Of a DNA stretch of 64,000 bases, positions 20,096 through 35,000 are shown piece after piece. Below the pieces are notes generated by a model, which did not search any database, was not told where the DNA came from, and saw only the letters and a program-made list of their open reading frames with translations. Numbering within the stretch: position 1 is the first letter of the stretch; the number at the start of each line of letters is the position of its first letter. A program made the translations under genes and the position numbers. The DNA is taken from contig CP136065.1 in NCBI GenBank assembly GCA_032622095.1, forward strand, positions 242,585,530 to 242,649,529. Reading direction: 5' to 3'. This DNA comes from Siphonodentalium dalli (lineage: Eukaryota; Mollusca; Scaphopoda; Gadilida; Siphonodentaliidae).

Positions 20096-23000
20096 GTCAG
20101 TCAGTAAATCCCCACCCTTTACATGGTCCAACTGATGACTCGTTTACATGGTCCTACTGAATTACCCGTTTACATTGTCCTACTGAATGACTCCATTACA
20201 TGGTCATACTGATGACTCGTTTACATGGTCCAACTGAACTACCCCTTTAGATTGTCCTACTAAATGACCCCTTTACATGGTCCTACTGAATGACCCCTTT
20301 ACATGGTCCTACTGATGACTCGTTTACATGGTCCTACCGAATGACCCCTTTACATGGTCCTACTGAATGACCCATTTACATGGTCCTACCGAATGACCCT
20401 TTTACATTGTCCTACTAAATGACCCCATTACATGGTCCTACTGAATGACCCCTTTACATGGTCCTACTGAATGACCCCTTTACACCGTCCTACTGAATGA
20501 CCCCTTTACATGGTCCTACTGATGACTCGTTTACACGGTCCTATTGAATTACCCCTTTACATTGTCCTACTAAATGACCCCTTTACATGGTCATACTGAT
20601 GACTCGTTTACATGGTCCAACTGAATTACCCATTTACATTGTCCTACTAAATGACTCGTTTACATGGTCCTACTGAATGACCCATTTACATGGTCCTACT
20701 GAATGACCCCTTTACATGGTCCTACTGAATGACCCCTTTACATGGTCCTACTGAATGACCCCTTTACATTGTCCTACTGAATGACCCCTTTACATGGTCC
20801 TACTAAATGACCCATTTACATGGTCCTACTGATGACTCCTTCACATGATCCTACCGAATGACCCCTTTACATTGTCCTACTAAATGACCCCTTTACATGG
20901 TCCTACTGATGACTCGTTTACATGGTCCTACTGAATTACCCCTATACATTGTCCTACTAAATGACCCCTTTACATTGTCCTACTAAATGACCCCTTTACA
21001 TTGTCCTACTGAATGACCCCTTTACATGGTCCTACTGATGACTCGTTTACATGGTCCTACTGAATTACCCCTTTACATTGTCCTACTAAATGACCCCTTT
21101 ACATTGTCCTACTAAATGACCCCTTTACATGGTCCTACTGATGATTCGTTTACATGGTCCAACTGAATTACCCCTTTACATGGTCCTACTAAATGACCAC
21201 ATTACATGGTCCTACTGAATGACCCCTTTACATGGTCCTACTGAATGACCCCTTTATATGGTCCTACTGATGACTCCTTTACATGGTCCTACTGAATGAC
21301 CCCTTTATATGGTCCTACTGATGACTCGTTTACATGGTCCTACTGCATGACCCCTTTATATGGTCCTACTGATGACTCCTTTACATGGTCCTACTGAATG
21401 ACCCCTTTACATGGTCCTACCGATGACTCCTTTACATGGTCCTACTGAATGACCCCTTTACATGGTCCTACTGATGACTCGTTTAAATGGTCATACTGAA
21501 TGACCCCTTTACATGGTCCTACTGAATAACCCATTTACATGGTCCTACCTGATGACCCCTTTACATGGTCCTACTAAATGACCCATTGACATGGTCCTAC
21601 TGATGACTCGTTTACATGGTCCTACTGAATTACCCCTTTACATGGTCCTACTGAATGACCCCTTTACAAGGTCCTACTGATGATTCGTTTACATAGTCCT
21701 ACTGAATGAACCCTTTACAAGGTCCTACTGATGATTCGTTTACATGGTCCTACTGAATGACCCCTTTACATGGTCCTACTGAATGACCCCTTTACATGGT
21801 CCTACTGAATGACCCCTTTACATGGTCCTACTGATGACTCCTTTACATGGTCCTACTGAATGACCCCTTTACATGGTCCTACTGATGACTCGTTTACATG
21901 GTCCTACTGAATGACACCTTTACATGGTCCTACTGAATGACCCCTTTACATGGTCCTACCTGATGACCCCTTTACATGGTCCTACTAAATGACCCATTTA
22001 CATGGCCCTACTGATGACTCGTTTACATGGTCCTACTGAATGACCCCTTTACAAGGTCCTACTGATGATTCGTTTACATAGTCCTACTGAATGACCCCTT
22101 TACATTGTCCTACTAAATGACCCCTTTACATGGTCCTACCGAATGACCCCTTTACATTGTCCTACTGAATGACCCCTTTACATGGTCCTACTGATGACTC
22201 GTTTACATGGTCCTACTGAATGACCCCTTTACAAGGTCCTACTGATGACTCGTTTACATGGTCCTAATGAATGACCCCTTTACAAGGTCCTACTGATGAT
22301 TCGTTTACATGGTCCTACTGAATGACCCATTTACATGGTCCTACTGAATGACCCCTTTACATGGTCCTACTGATGACTCGTTTACATGGTCCTACTGAAT
22401 GACCCCTTTACATGGTCCTACTGAATGACCCCTTTACATGGTCCTACTGATGACCCATTTACATGGTCCTACTAAATGACCCATTTACATGGTCCTACTG
22501 ATGACTCGTTTACATGGTCCTACTGAATGACCCCTTTACAAGGTCCTACTGATGATTCGTTTACATAGTCCTACTGAATGACCCCTTTACATTGTCCTAC
22601 TAAATGACCCCTTTACATTGTCCTACTGAATGACCCCTTTACATTGTCCTACTGATGACTCTGTTACATGGTCCTACTGAATGACCCCTTTACATTGTCC
22701 TACTGATGACTCGTTTACATTGACCTACTAAATGACCCCTTTACATGGTCCTACTGAATGACCCCTTTACAAGGTCCTACTGATGATTCGTTTACATGGT
22801 CCTACTGAATGACCCCTTTACATGGTCCTACTGAATGACCCCTTTACAAGGTCCTACTGATGATTCGTTTACATGGTCCTACTGAATGACACCTTTACAT
22901 GGTCCTACTAAATGACCCCTTTACAAGATCCTACTGATGATTCGTTTACATAGTCCTACTGAATGACCCCTTTACATTGTCCTACTGATGATTCGTTTAC

Positions 23001-26000
23001 ATAGTCCTACTGAATGACCCCTTTACATTGTCCTACTAAATGACCCCTTTACATGGTCCTACTGAATGACCCCTTTACATTGTCCTACTAAATGACCCCT
23101 TTACATTGTCCTACTGAATGACCCCTTTACAAGGTCCTACTGATGATTCGTTTACATAGTCCTACTGAATGACCCCTTTACATTGTCCTACTAAATGACC
23201 CCTTTACATGGTTCTACTGAATGACCACTTTACATTGTCCTACTGAATGACCCCTTTACAAGGGCCTACTGATGATTCGTTTTCATGGTCCTACTGAATG
23301 ACACCTTTACATGGTCCTACTGATGACTCGTTTACATGGTCCTACTGAATGACCCCTTTACAAGGTCCTACTGATGATTCGTTTACATAGTCCTACTGAA
23401 TGACCCCTTTAAATGGTCCTACTGAATTACCCCTTTACATGGTCCTACTGAATGACCCCTTTACATTGTCCTACTGAATGACCCCTTTACAAGGTCCTAC
23501 TCAATGACCCCTTTACATGGTCCTACTGAATGACCCCTTTACATTGTCCTACTGAATGACCCCTTTACATTGTCCTACTGAATGACCCCTTTACAGTGTC
23601 CTACTGAATGACCCCTTTACAAGGTCCATCTGAATGAGCAATTTACATGGTCCTACTGAATGCCCCCTTTACATTGTCCTACTGAATGACCCCTTTACAT
23701 TGTCCTACTGAATGACCCCTTTACATTGTCCTACTGAATGACTCCTTTGCATTGTCCTACTGAATGACCCCTTTACATTGTCCTACTGAATGACCCCTTT
23801 ACAAGGTCCTACTGAATGACCCCTTTACATGGTCCTACTGAATGACCCCTTTACATTGTCCTACTGAATGACCCATTTACATGGTCCTACTGAATGACTC
23901 CTTTGCATTGTCCTACTGAATGACCCATTCACATGGTCCTACTGAATGACTCCTTTGCATTTTCCTACTGAATGACTCCTTTGCATTTTCCTACTGAATG
24001 AACCCTTCACATGGTCATACTGAATGACCCCTTTACATGGTCCTACTGAATGACGCCTTTACATGGTCCTACTGAATGACTCCTTTGCATTGTCCTACTG
24101 AATGACCCCTTCACATGGTCCTACTGAATGACCCCTTTACATGGTCCTACTGAATGACTCATTTGCATTGTCCTACTGAATGACCCCTTCACATGGTCCT
24201 ACTGAATGACCCCTTTACATGGTCCTACTGAATGACTCCTTTGCATTGTCCTACTGAATGACCCCTTTACATGGTCCTACTGAATGACCCGTTTACATGG
24301 TCCTACTGAATGACCCCTTTACATTGTCCTACTGAATGACCCATTTACATGGTCCTACTGAATGACCCCTTTACATGGTCCTACTGAATGACCCCTTTAC
24401 ATGGTCATACTGAATGACCCCTTTACAAGGTCCTACTGATGATTCGTTTACAAGGTCCTACTGAATGACCCCTTTACATTGTCCTACTGAATTACCCGTT
24501 TACATGGTCCTACTGAATGACCCCTTTACATTGTCCTACTGAATGACCCCATTGCATGGTCCTATTGAATGACTCCTTTGCATTGTCCTACTGAATGACC
24601 CCTTTACATGGTCCTACTGAATGACCCCTTTACATGGTCCTACTGAATGACCCCTTTACATGGTCCTACTGAATTACCCCTTTACATTGTCCTACTGAAT
24701 GACCCCTTTACATTGTCCTACTGAATGACCCCTTTACATGGTCCTACCGAATGACCCCTTTACATGGTCCTACCGAATGACCCCTTTACATGGTCCTACT
24801 AAATGACCCCTTTACACGGTCCTACTGATGATTCGATTACATGGTCCTACTAAATGACCCCTTTACATTGTCCTACTAAATGACCCCTTTACATGGTCCT
24901 AATAAATGACCCCTTTACATGGTCCTACTGGTGATTCGTTTACATGGTCCTACTGAATGACCCCTTTACATTGTCCTACTAAATGACCCCTTTACATTGT
25001 TCTACTGAATGACCCCTTTACATTGTCCTACTAAATGACCCCTTTACATGGTCCTACTAAATGACCCCTTTACAAGGTCCTACTGATGATTCGTTTACAT
25101 GGTCCTACTGAATGACCCCTTTCCATTGTCCTACTAAATGACCCCTTTACATTGTCCTACTGAATGACCCTTTTTCATTGTCCTACTAAATGACCCCTTT
25201 ACATTGTCCTACTGAATGACCCCTTCACATGGTCCTACTGAATGACCCCTTTACAAGGTCCTACTGATGATTCGTTTACATGGTCCTACTGAATGACCCC
25301 TTTACATGGTCCTACTGAATGACCCCTTTCCATGGTCCTACTGAATGACCCCTTTACATTGTCCTACTGAATGACCCATTTACAAGGTCCTACTGATGAT
25401 TCGTTTACATAGTCCTACTGAATGACCCCTTTACATTGTCCTACTGAATCACCCCTTTACATGGTCCTACTGAATGACCCCTTTACATTGTCCTACTGAA
25501 TGACCCCTTTACAAGGTCCTACTGAATGACCCCTTTACATGGTCCTACTGAATGACCCCTTTACATTGTCCTACTGAATGACCCCTTTACATTGTCCTAC
25601 TGAATGACCCCTTTACATGGTCCTACTGAATGACCCCTTTACATGGTCCTACTGAATTACCCCTTTACATTGTCCTACTGAATGACCCCTTTACATTGTC
25701 CTACTGAATGACCCCTTTACGTGGTCCTACCGAATGACCCCTTTACATGGTCCTACCGAATGACCCCTTTACATGGTCCTACTAAATGACCCCTTTACAA
25801 GGTCCTACTGATGATTCGTTTACATGGTCCTACTAAATGACCCCTTTACATTGTCCTACTAAATGACCCATTTACATGGTCCTACTAAATGACCCCTTTA
25901 CATGGTCCTACTGGTGATTCGTTTACATGGTCCAACTGAATGACCCCTTTACAAGGTCCTACTGATGATTCGTTTACATTGTCCTACTAAATGACCCCTT

Positions 26001-29000
26001 TACATTGTCCTACTAAATGACCCCTTTACATGGTCCTACTAAATGACCACTTTACATGGTCCTACTGGTGATTCGTTTACATGGTCCTACTGAATTACCC
26101 CTTTACATTGTCCTACTAAATGACCCCTTTACATTGTCCTACTGAATGACCCCTTTACATTGTCCTACTAAATGACCCCTTTACATTGTCCTACTGAATG
26201 ACCCCTTCACATGGTCCTACTGAATGACCCCTTTACAAGGTCCTACTGATGATTCGTTTACATGGTCCTACTGAATGACCCCTTTACATGGTCCTACTGA
26301 ATGACCCCTTTCCATGGTCCTACTGAATGACCCCTTTACATTGTCCTACTGAATGACCCCTTTACAAGGTCCTACTGATGATTCGTTTACATAGTCCTAC
26401 TGAATGACCCCTTTACATTGTCCTACTGAATCACCCCTTTACAAGGTCCTACTGATGATTCGTTTACATTGTCCTACTGAATGACCCCTTTACATTGTCC
26501 TACTGAATGACCCCTTTACATGGTCCTACTGAATGACCCCTTTACATTGTCCTACTGAATGACCCCTTTACAAGGTCCTACTGAATGACCCCTTTACATG
26601 GTCCTACTGAATGACCCCTTTACATTGTCCTACTGAATGACCCCTTTACATTGTCCTACTGAATGACCCCTTTACATGGTCCTACTGAATGACCCCTTTA
26701 CAAGGTCCTACTGAATGACCCCTTTACATGGTCCTACTGAATAACCCCTTTGCATTGTCCTACTGAATGACTCATTTGCATTGCCCTACTGAATGACCCC
26801 TTTACATTGTCCTACTGAATGACCCCTTTACAAGGTCCTACTGAATGACCCCTTTACGTGGTCCTACTGAATGACCCCTTTACATTGTCCTACTGAATGA
26901 CCCCTTTACATGGTCCTACTGAATGACTCCTTTGCATTGTCCTACTGAATGTCCCCTTCACATGGTCCTACTGAATGACCCTTTTATATGGTCCTACTGA
27001 ATGACCCCTTTACATGGTCCTACTGAATGACCCCTTTACATTGTCCTACTGAATGACCCCTTTACATGGTCCTACTGAATGACCCCTTTACATGGTCCTA
27101 CTGAATGACTCCTTTGCATTGTCCTACTGAATGACCCCTTCACATGGTCATACTGAATGACCCCTTTACATGGTCCTACTGAATGACTCCTTTGCATTGT
27201 CCTACTGAATGACCGCTTCACATGGTCCCACTGAATGACCCCTTTACATGATCCTACTGAATGACTCCTTTGCATTGTCCTACTGAATGACCCCTGTACA
27301 TGGTCCTACGGAACGACCCCTTTACATGGTCCTACTGAATGACCCCTTTACATTGTCCTACTGAATGACCCATTTACATGGTCCTACTGAATGACCCCTT
27401 TACATGGTCCTACTGAATGACCCCTTTACAAGGTCCTACTGATGATTCGTTTACATGGTCCTACTGAATGACTCCTTTACATGGTCCTACTGAATGACCC
27501 CTTTACATTGTCCTACTGAATTACCCCTTTACATGTTCCTACTGAATGACCCCTTTACATTGTCCTACTGAATGACCCCTTTAAATGGTCCTACTGAATG
27601 ACTCCTTTGCATTGTCCTACTGAATGACCCCTTTACATGTTCCTACTGAATGACCCCTTTACATGGTCCTACTGAATGACTCCTTTACATGGTCCTACTG
27701 AATGACCCCTTTACATTGTCCTACTGAATGACCCCTTGACATGGTCCTACTGAATGACTCTTTTGCATTGTCCTACTGAATGACCCCTTCACATGATCCT
27801 ACTGAATGACCCCTTTACATGGTCCTACTTAATGACCCCTTTACATTGTCCTACTGAATGACTCCTTTGCATTATCCTACTGAATGACCCCTTTACATGG
27901 TCCTACTGAATGACCCCTTTACATGGTCCTACTGAATGACCCCTTTACATTGTCCTACTGAATGGCCCATTTACATGGTCCTACTGAATGACCCCTTTAC
28001 ATGGTCCTATCTGATGAGCCCTTTACATGGTCCTACTAAATGACCCATTTACATGGTCCTACTGATGACTCGTTTACATGGTCCTACTGAATTACCCCCT
28101 TTACATGGTCCTACTGAATTACCCCTTTACAAGGTCCTACTGATGACTCGTTTACATGGTCCTACTGAATGACCCCTTTACAAGGTCCTACTGAATGACC
28201 CCTTTACAAGGTCCTACTGAATGACCCCTTTACATTGTCCTACTAAATGACCCCTTTACATGGTCCTACTGAATGACCCCTTTACAAGGTCCTACTGATG
28301 ATTCGTTTACCTGGTCCTACTGAATGACCCCTTTACATTGTCCTACTAAATGACCCCTTTACATGGTCCTAATGAATGACCCCTTTACATTGTCCTACTG
28401 AATGACCCCTTTACAAGGTCCTACTGATGATTCGTTTACATGGTCCTACTGAATGACCCCTTTACATGGTCCTACTGAATGACCCCTTTACAAGGTCCCA
28501 CTGATGATTCGTTTACATAGTCCTACTGAATGACCCCTTTACATTGTCCTACTAAATGACCCCTTTACATGGTCCTACTGAATGACCCCTTTACATTGTC
28601 CTACTGAATGACCCCTTTACAATGTCCTACTGATGATTCGTTTACATGGTCCTACTGAATGACCCCTTTACATTGTCCTACTGAATTACCCCTTTACATG
28701 GTCCTACTGAATGACCCCTTTACATTGTCCTACTGAATGACCCCTTTACATTGTCCTACTAAATGACCCCTTTACATGGTCCTACTGAATGACTCCTTTG
28801 CATTGTCCTACTGAATGACCCATTTACATTGGCCTACTGAATGACCCCTTTACAAGGTCCTACTGAATGACCCCTTTACATGGTCCTACTGAATGACCCC
28901 TTTACATTGTCCTACTGAATGACCCCTTTGCATGGTCCTACTGAATGACTCCTTTGCATTGTCGTACTGAATGTCCCCTTCACATGGTCCTACTGAATGA

Positions 29001-32000
29001 CCCCTTTACATGGTCCTACCGCATGACTCCTTTGCATTGTCCTACTGAATGACCCCTTCACATGGTCCTACTGAATGACACCTTTACATGGTCCTACTGA
29101 ATGACCCCTTTACATGGTCCTACTGAATGACTCCTTTGCATTGTCCTACTGAATGACCCCTTCACATGGTCCTACTGAATGACCCCTTTACATGGTCCTA
29201 CTGAATGACTCCTTTGTATTGTCCTACTGAATGACCGCTTCACATGGTCCTACTGAATGACCCCTTTACATGGTCCTACTGAATGACTCCTTTGCATTGT
29301 CCTACTGAATGACCCCTTTACATGGTCCTACTGAATGACCCCTTTACATGGTCCTACTGAATGACCCCTTTACATTGTCCTACTGAATGACCCATTTACA
29401 TGGTCCTACTGAATGACCCCTTTACATGGTCCTACTGAATGACCCCTTTACATGATCCTACTGAATGACCCCTTTACATGGTCCTACTGAATGACCCCTT
29501 TACAATGTCCTACTGATGATTCGTTTACATGGTCCTACTGAATGACCCCTTTACATGGTCCTACTGAATGACCCCTTTACATGGTCCTACTGAATGACCC
29601 CTTTACATTGTCCTACTGAATGACCCCTTTACATGGTCCTACTGAATGACTCCTTTGCATTGTCCTACTGAATGACCCCTTCACATGGTCCTACTGAATG
29701 ACCCCTTTACATGGTCCTACTGAATGACCCCTTTACATTGTCCTACTGAATGACTCCTTTGCATTGTTCTACTGAATGACCCCTTTACATGATCCTATTG
29801 AATGAACCCTTTACATGGTCCTACTGAATGACCCCTTTACATTGTCCTACTGAATGACCCATGTACATGGTCCTACTGAATGACCCATTTACAAGGTCCT
29901 ACTGATGATTCGTTTACATGGTCCTACTGAATGACCCCTTTACATTATCATACTGAATTACCCCTTTACATGGTCCTACTGAATGACCCCTTTACACTGT
30001 CCTGCTGAATGACCCCTTTACATAGTCCTATTGAATGACTCCTTTGCATTGTCCTACTGAATGACCCGTGTACATGGTCCTACTGAATGACCCCTTTACA
30101 TGGTCCTACTGAATGACCCCTTTACATTGTCCTACTGAATGACCCCTTTACATGGTCCTACTGAATGACTCCTTTGCATTGTCCTACTGAATGACCCCTT
30201 CATATGGTCCTACTGAATGACCCCTTTACATGGTCCTACTGAATGACCCTTTACATGGTCCTACTGAATGACTCCTTTGCATGGTCCTACTGAATGACCC
30301 CTTCACATGGTCCTACTGAATGACCCCTTTAAATGGTCCTATTGAATGACCCCTTTTCATTGTCCTACTGAATGACCCCTTTACATGGTCCTACTGAATG
30401 ACCCCTTTACATTGTCCTACTGAATGACTCATTTGCATTGTTCTACTGAATGACCCCTTTACATGGTCCTATTGAATGAACCCTTTACATGGTCCTACTG
30501 AATGACCCCTTTACATTGTCCTACTGAATGACCCATGTACATGGTCCTACTGAATGATCCCTTTACATGGTCCTACTGAATGACCCATTTACAAGGTCCT
30601 ACTGATGATTCGTTTACATGGTCCTACTGAATGACCCCTTTACATTATCATACTGAATTACCCCTTTACATGGTCCTACTGAATGACCCCTTTACACTGT
30701 CCTGCTGAATGACCCCTTTACATGGTCCTACTGAATGACACCTTTGCATTGTCCTACTGAATGACCCCTTTACATGGTCCTACTGAATGACCCCTTTACA
30801 TGGTCCTACTGAATGACCCCTTTACATTGTCCTACTGAATGACCCCTTTACATGGTCCTACTGAATGACTCCTTTGCATTGTCCTACTGAATGACCCCTT
30901 CACATGGTCCTACTGAATGACCCCTTTACATGGTCCTACTGAATGACCCTTTACATGGTCCTACTGAATGACTCCTTTGCATTGTCCTACTGAATGACCC
31001 CTTCACATGGTCCTACTGAATGACCCCTTTACATGGTCCTATTGAATGACCCCTTTTCATTGTCCTACTGAATGACCCCTTTACATGGTCCTATTGGATG
31101 ACCCCTTTACATGGTCCTACTGAATGACCCCTTTACATGGTCCTACTGAATGACCCCTTTAAATTGTCCTACTGAATGACCCCTTTACATGGTCCTACTG
31201 AATGACTCCTTTGCATTGTCCTACTGAATGACCCCTTTGCATGGTCCTACTGAATGACCCCTTTACATGGTCCTACTGATTGACCCCTTTACATGGTCCT
31301 ACTGAATGACCCCTTTACATGGTCCTACTGAATGACCCCTTTACATTGTCCTACTGAATGACCCCTTTGCATGGTCCTACTGAATGACCCCTTTACATTG
31401 TCCTACTGAATGACCCCTTTACATTGTCCTACTGAATGACTCCTTTGCATTGTCCTACTGAATGACCCCTTTACATGGTCCTACTGAATGACTCCTTTGC
31501 ATGGTCATACTGAATGACCCCTTTACATGGTCCTACTGAATGACCCCTTTACATTGTCCTACTGAATGACCCATTTACATGGTCCTACTAAATGAATCCT
31601 TTGCATGGTCATACTGAATGAACCCTTTGCATGGTCATACTGAATGAACCCTTTGCATGGTCCTACTGAATGACCCCTTTACATGGTCCTATTGAATTAC
31701 CCATTTACATGGTCCTACTAAATGACCCATTTACATGGTCCTACTGAATGACCCCTTTACATGGTCCTACTGAATGACCCCTTTACATGGTCCTACTGAA
31801 TGAACCCTTTGCATGGTCCTACTGATGACTCCTTTACATGGTCCTACTGAATGACCCTTTTAAATGGTCCTACTAAATGACCCCTTTACATAGTACTACT
31901 GAATGACCCCTTTACATGGTCCTAACTAAATGACTCATTTACATGGTCCTACTGAATGACCCATTTACGTGGTCCTACTAAATTACCCCTTTACATGGTC

Positions 32001-35000
32001 CTACTAAATGACCCCTTTACATGGTCCCACTGAATGACCCCTTTACATGGTTCTACTGAATGGCCGACATACGTGGTCCTACTAAATGATCCATTTACAT
32101 GGTCCTACTAAATGACCCTTTTGCATTGTCCTACTGAATGACCCATTTACATGGTCCTACTAAATGATCCCTTCACATGGTCCTACTGAATGACCAATTT
32201 ACATGATCCTACTGAATGACCTCTTTACATGGTCCTACTAAATGACCCATTTACATGGTCCTAACTGATGACCCCTTTACATGGTCCTACTGAATTACCC
32301 CTTTTCATGGTCCTACTGAATGACTCCTTTACATGGTCCTACTGATGACTCCTCTACATGGTCCTACTGAATTACTCCTTTACATGGTCCTACTGATGAC
32401 TCCTTTACATGGTCCTACTGATGACTCCTCTACATGGTCCTACTGAATTATCCCTTTACATGGTCCTACTGATGACTCCTTTACATGATCCTACTGAATT
32501 ATCCCTTTACATGGTCCTACTGATGACTCCTTTACATGGTCCTACTGAATTACTCCTTTACATGGTCCTACTTATGACTCATTTACATGGTCCTACTGAA
32601 TGACCCCTTTACATGGTCCTACTGAATGACCCATTTACATGGTTCTACTGAATGACCCATTTACATGGTCCTACTAAATGACCCCTTTACATGATCCTAC
32701 TGAATGACTCCTTTACATGGTCCTACTGAATTACCCATTTACATGGTCCTACTGAATGTCCCCTTTACATTGTCCTACTGAATGACCCCTTTACATGGTC
32801 CTACTGAATGACTCCTTTGCATTGTCCTACTGAATGACCCCTTTGCATGGTCCTACTGAATGACCCCTTTACATGGTCCCACTGAATGACCCCTTTACAT
32901 GGTCCTACTGAATGACCCCTTTACATGGTTCTACTGAATGACCCCTTTACATTGTCCTACTGAATGACCCCTTTGCATGGTCCTACTGAATGACCCCTTT
33001 ACAGTGTCCTACTGAATGACCCCTGTACATTGTCCTACTGAATGACTCCTTTGCATTGTCCTACTAAATGACCCCTTTACATGGTCCTACTGAATGACTC
33101 CTTTGCATGGTCATACTGAATGACCCCTTTACATGGTCCTACTGAATGACCCCTTTACATTGTCCTACTGAATGACCCATTTACATGGTCCTACTAAATG
33201 ACTCCTTTGCATGGTCATACTGAATGAACCCTTTGCATGGTCATACTGATGACTCATTTACATGGTCCTACTGAATGACCACTTTACATGTTCCTATTGA
33301 ATTACCCATTAACATGGTCCTACTATATGACCCATTTACATGGTCCTACTGAATGACCCCTCTACATGGTCCTACTGAATGGCCCCTTTACATGGTCCTA
33401 CTAAATGATCCCTCCACATGGTCCTACTGAATGACCAATTTACATGATCCTACTGAATGACCCCTTTACATGGTCCTACTAAATGACCCATTTACATGGT
33501 CCTACTGAATGACCCCTCTACATGGTCCTACTGAATGGCCCCTTTACATGGTCCTACTGAATGACCCCTTTACATGGTCCTACTGATGACTCCTTTACAT
33601 GGTCCTACTGAATGACCCTTTTAAATGGTCCTACTAAATGACCCCTTTACATAGTACTACTGAATGACCCCTTTACATGGTCCTAACTAAATGACTCATT
33701 TACATGGTCCTACTGAATGACCCATTTACGTGGTCCTACTAAATTACCCCTTTACATGGTCCTACTAAATGACCCCTTTACATGGTCCCACTGAATGACC
33801 CCTTTACATGGTTCTACTGAATGGCCGACATACGTGGTCCTACTAAATGATCCATTTACATGGTCCTACTAAATGACCCTTTTGCATTGTCCTACTGAAT
33901 GACCCATTTACATGGTCCTACTAAATGATCCCTTCACATGGTCCTACTGAATGACCAATTTACATGATCCTACTGAATGACCCCTTTACATGGTCCTACT
34001 AAATGACCCATTTACATGGTCCTACCTGATGACCCCTTTACATGGTCCTACTGAATTACCCCTTTTCATGGTCCTACTGAATGACTCCTTTACATGGTCC
34101 TACTGATGACTCCTCTACATGGTCCTACTGAATTACTCCTTTACATGGTCCTACTGACGACTCCTTTACATGGTCCTACTGATGACTCCTCTACATGGTC
34201 CTACTGAATTATCCCTTTACATGGTCCTACTGATGACTCCTCTACATGATCCTACTGAATTATCCCTTTACATGGTCCTACTGATGACTCCTTTACATGG
34301 TCCTACTGAATTACTCCTTTACATGGTCCTACTTATGACTCATTTACATGGTCCTACTGAATGACCCCTTTACATGGTCCTACTGAATGACCCATTTACA
34401 TGGTTCTACTGAATGACCCATTTACATGGTCCTACTAAATGACCCCTTTACATGATCCTACTGAATGACTCCTTTACATAGTCCTACTGAATTACCCATT
34501 TACATGGTCCTACTGAATGTCCCCTTTACATTGTCCTACTGAATGACCCCTTTACATGGTCCTACTGAATGACTCCTTTGCATTGTCCTACTGAATGACC
34601 CCTTTGCATGGTCCTACTGAATGACCCCTTTACATGGTCCCACTGAATGACCCCTTTACATGGTCCTACTGAATGACCCCTTTACATGGTTCTACTGAAT
34701 GACCCCTTTACATTGTCCTACTGAATGACCCCTTTGCATGGTCCTACTGAATGACCCCTGTACATTGTCCTACTGAATGACTCCTTTGCATTGTCCTACT
34801 GAATGACCCCTTTACATGGTCCTACTGAATGACTCCTTTGCATGGTCATACTGAATGACCCCTTTACATGGTCCTACTGAACGACCCCTTTACATTGTCC
34901 TACTGAATGACCCATTTACATGGTCCTACTAAATGACTCCTTTGCATGGTCATACTGAATGAACCCTTTGCATGGTCATACTGATGTCTCCTTTACATGG

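Noticed and set aside
20096-23400. CTGATGA words in the minisatellite as hammerhead ribozyme cores
   Set aside because: The units lack the conserved GAAA and a pairing stem II in the required positions.
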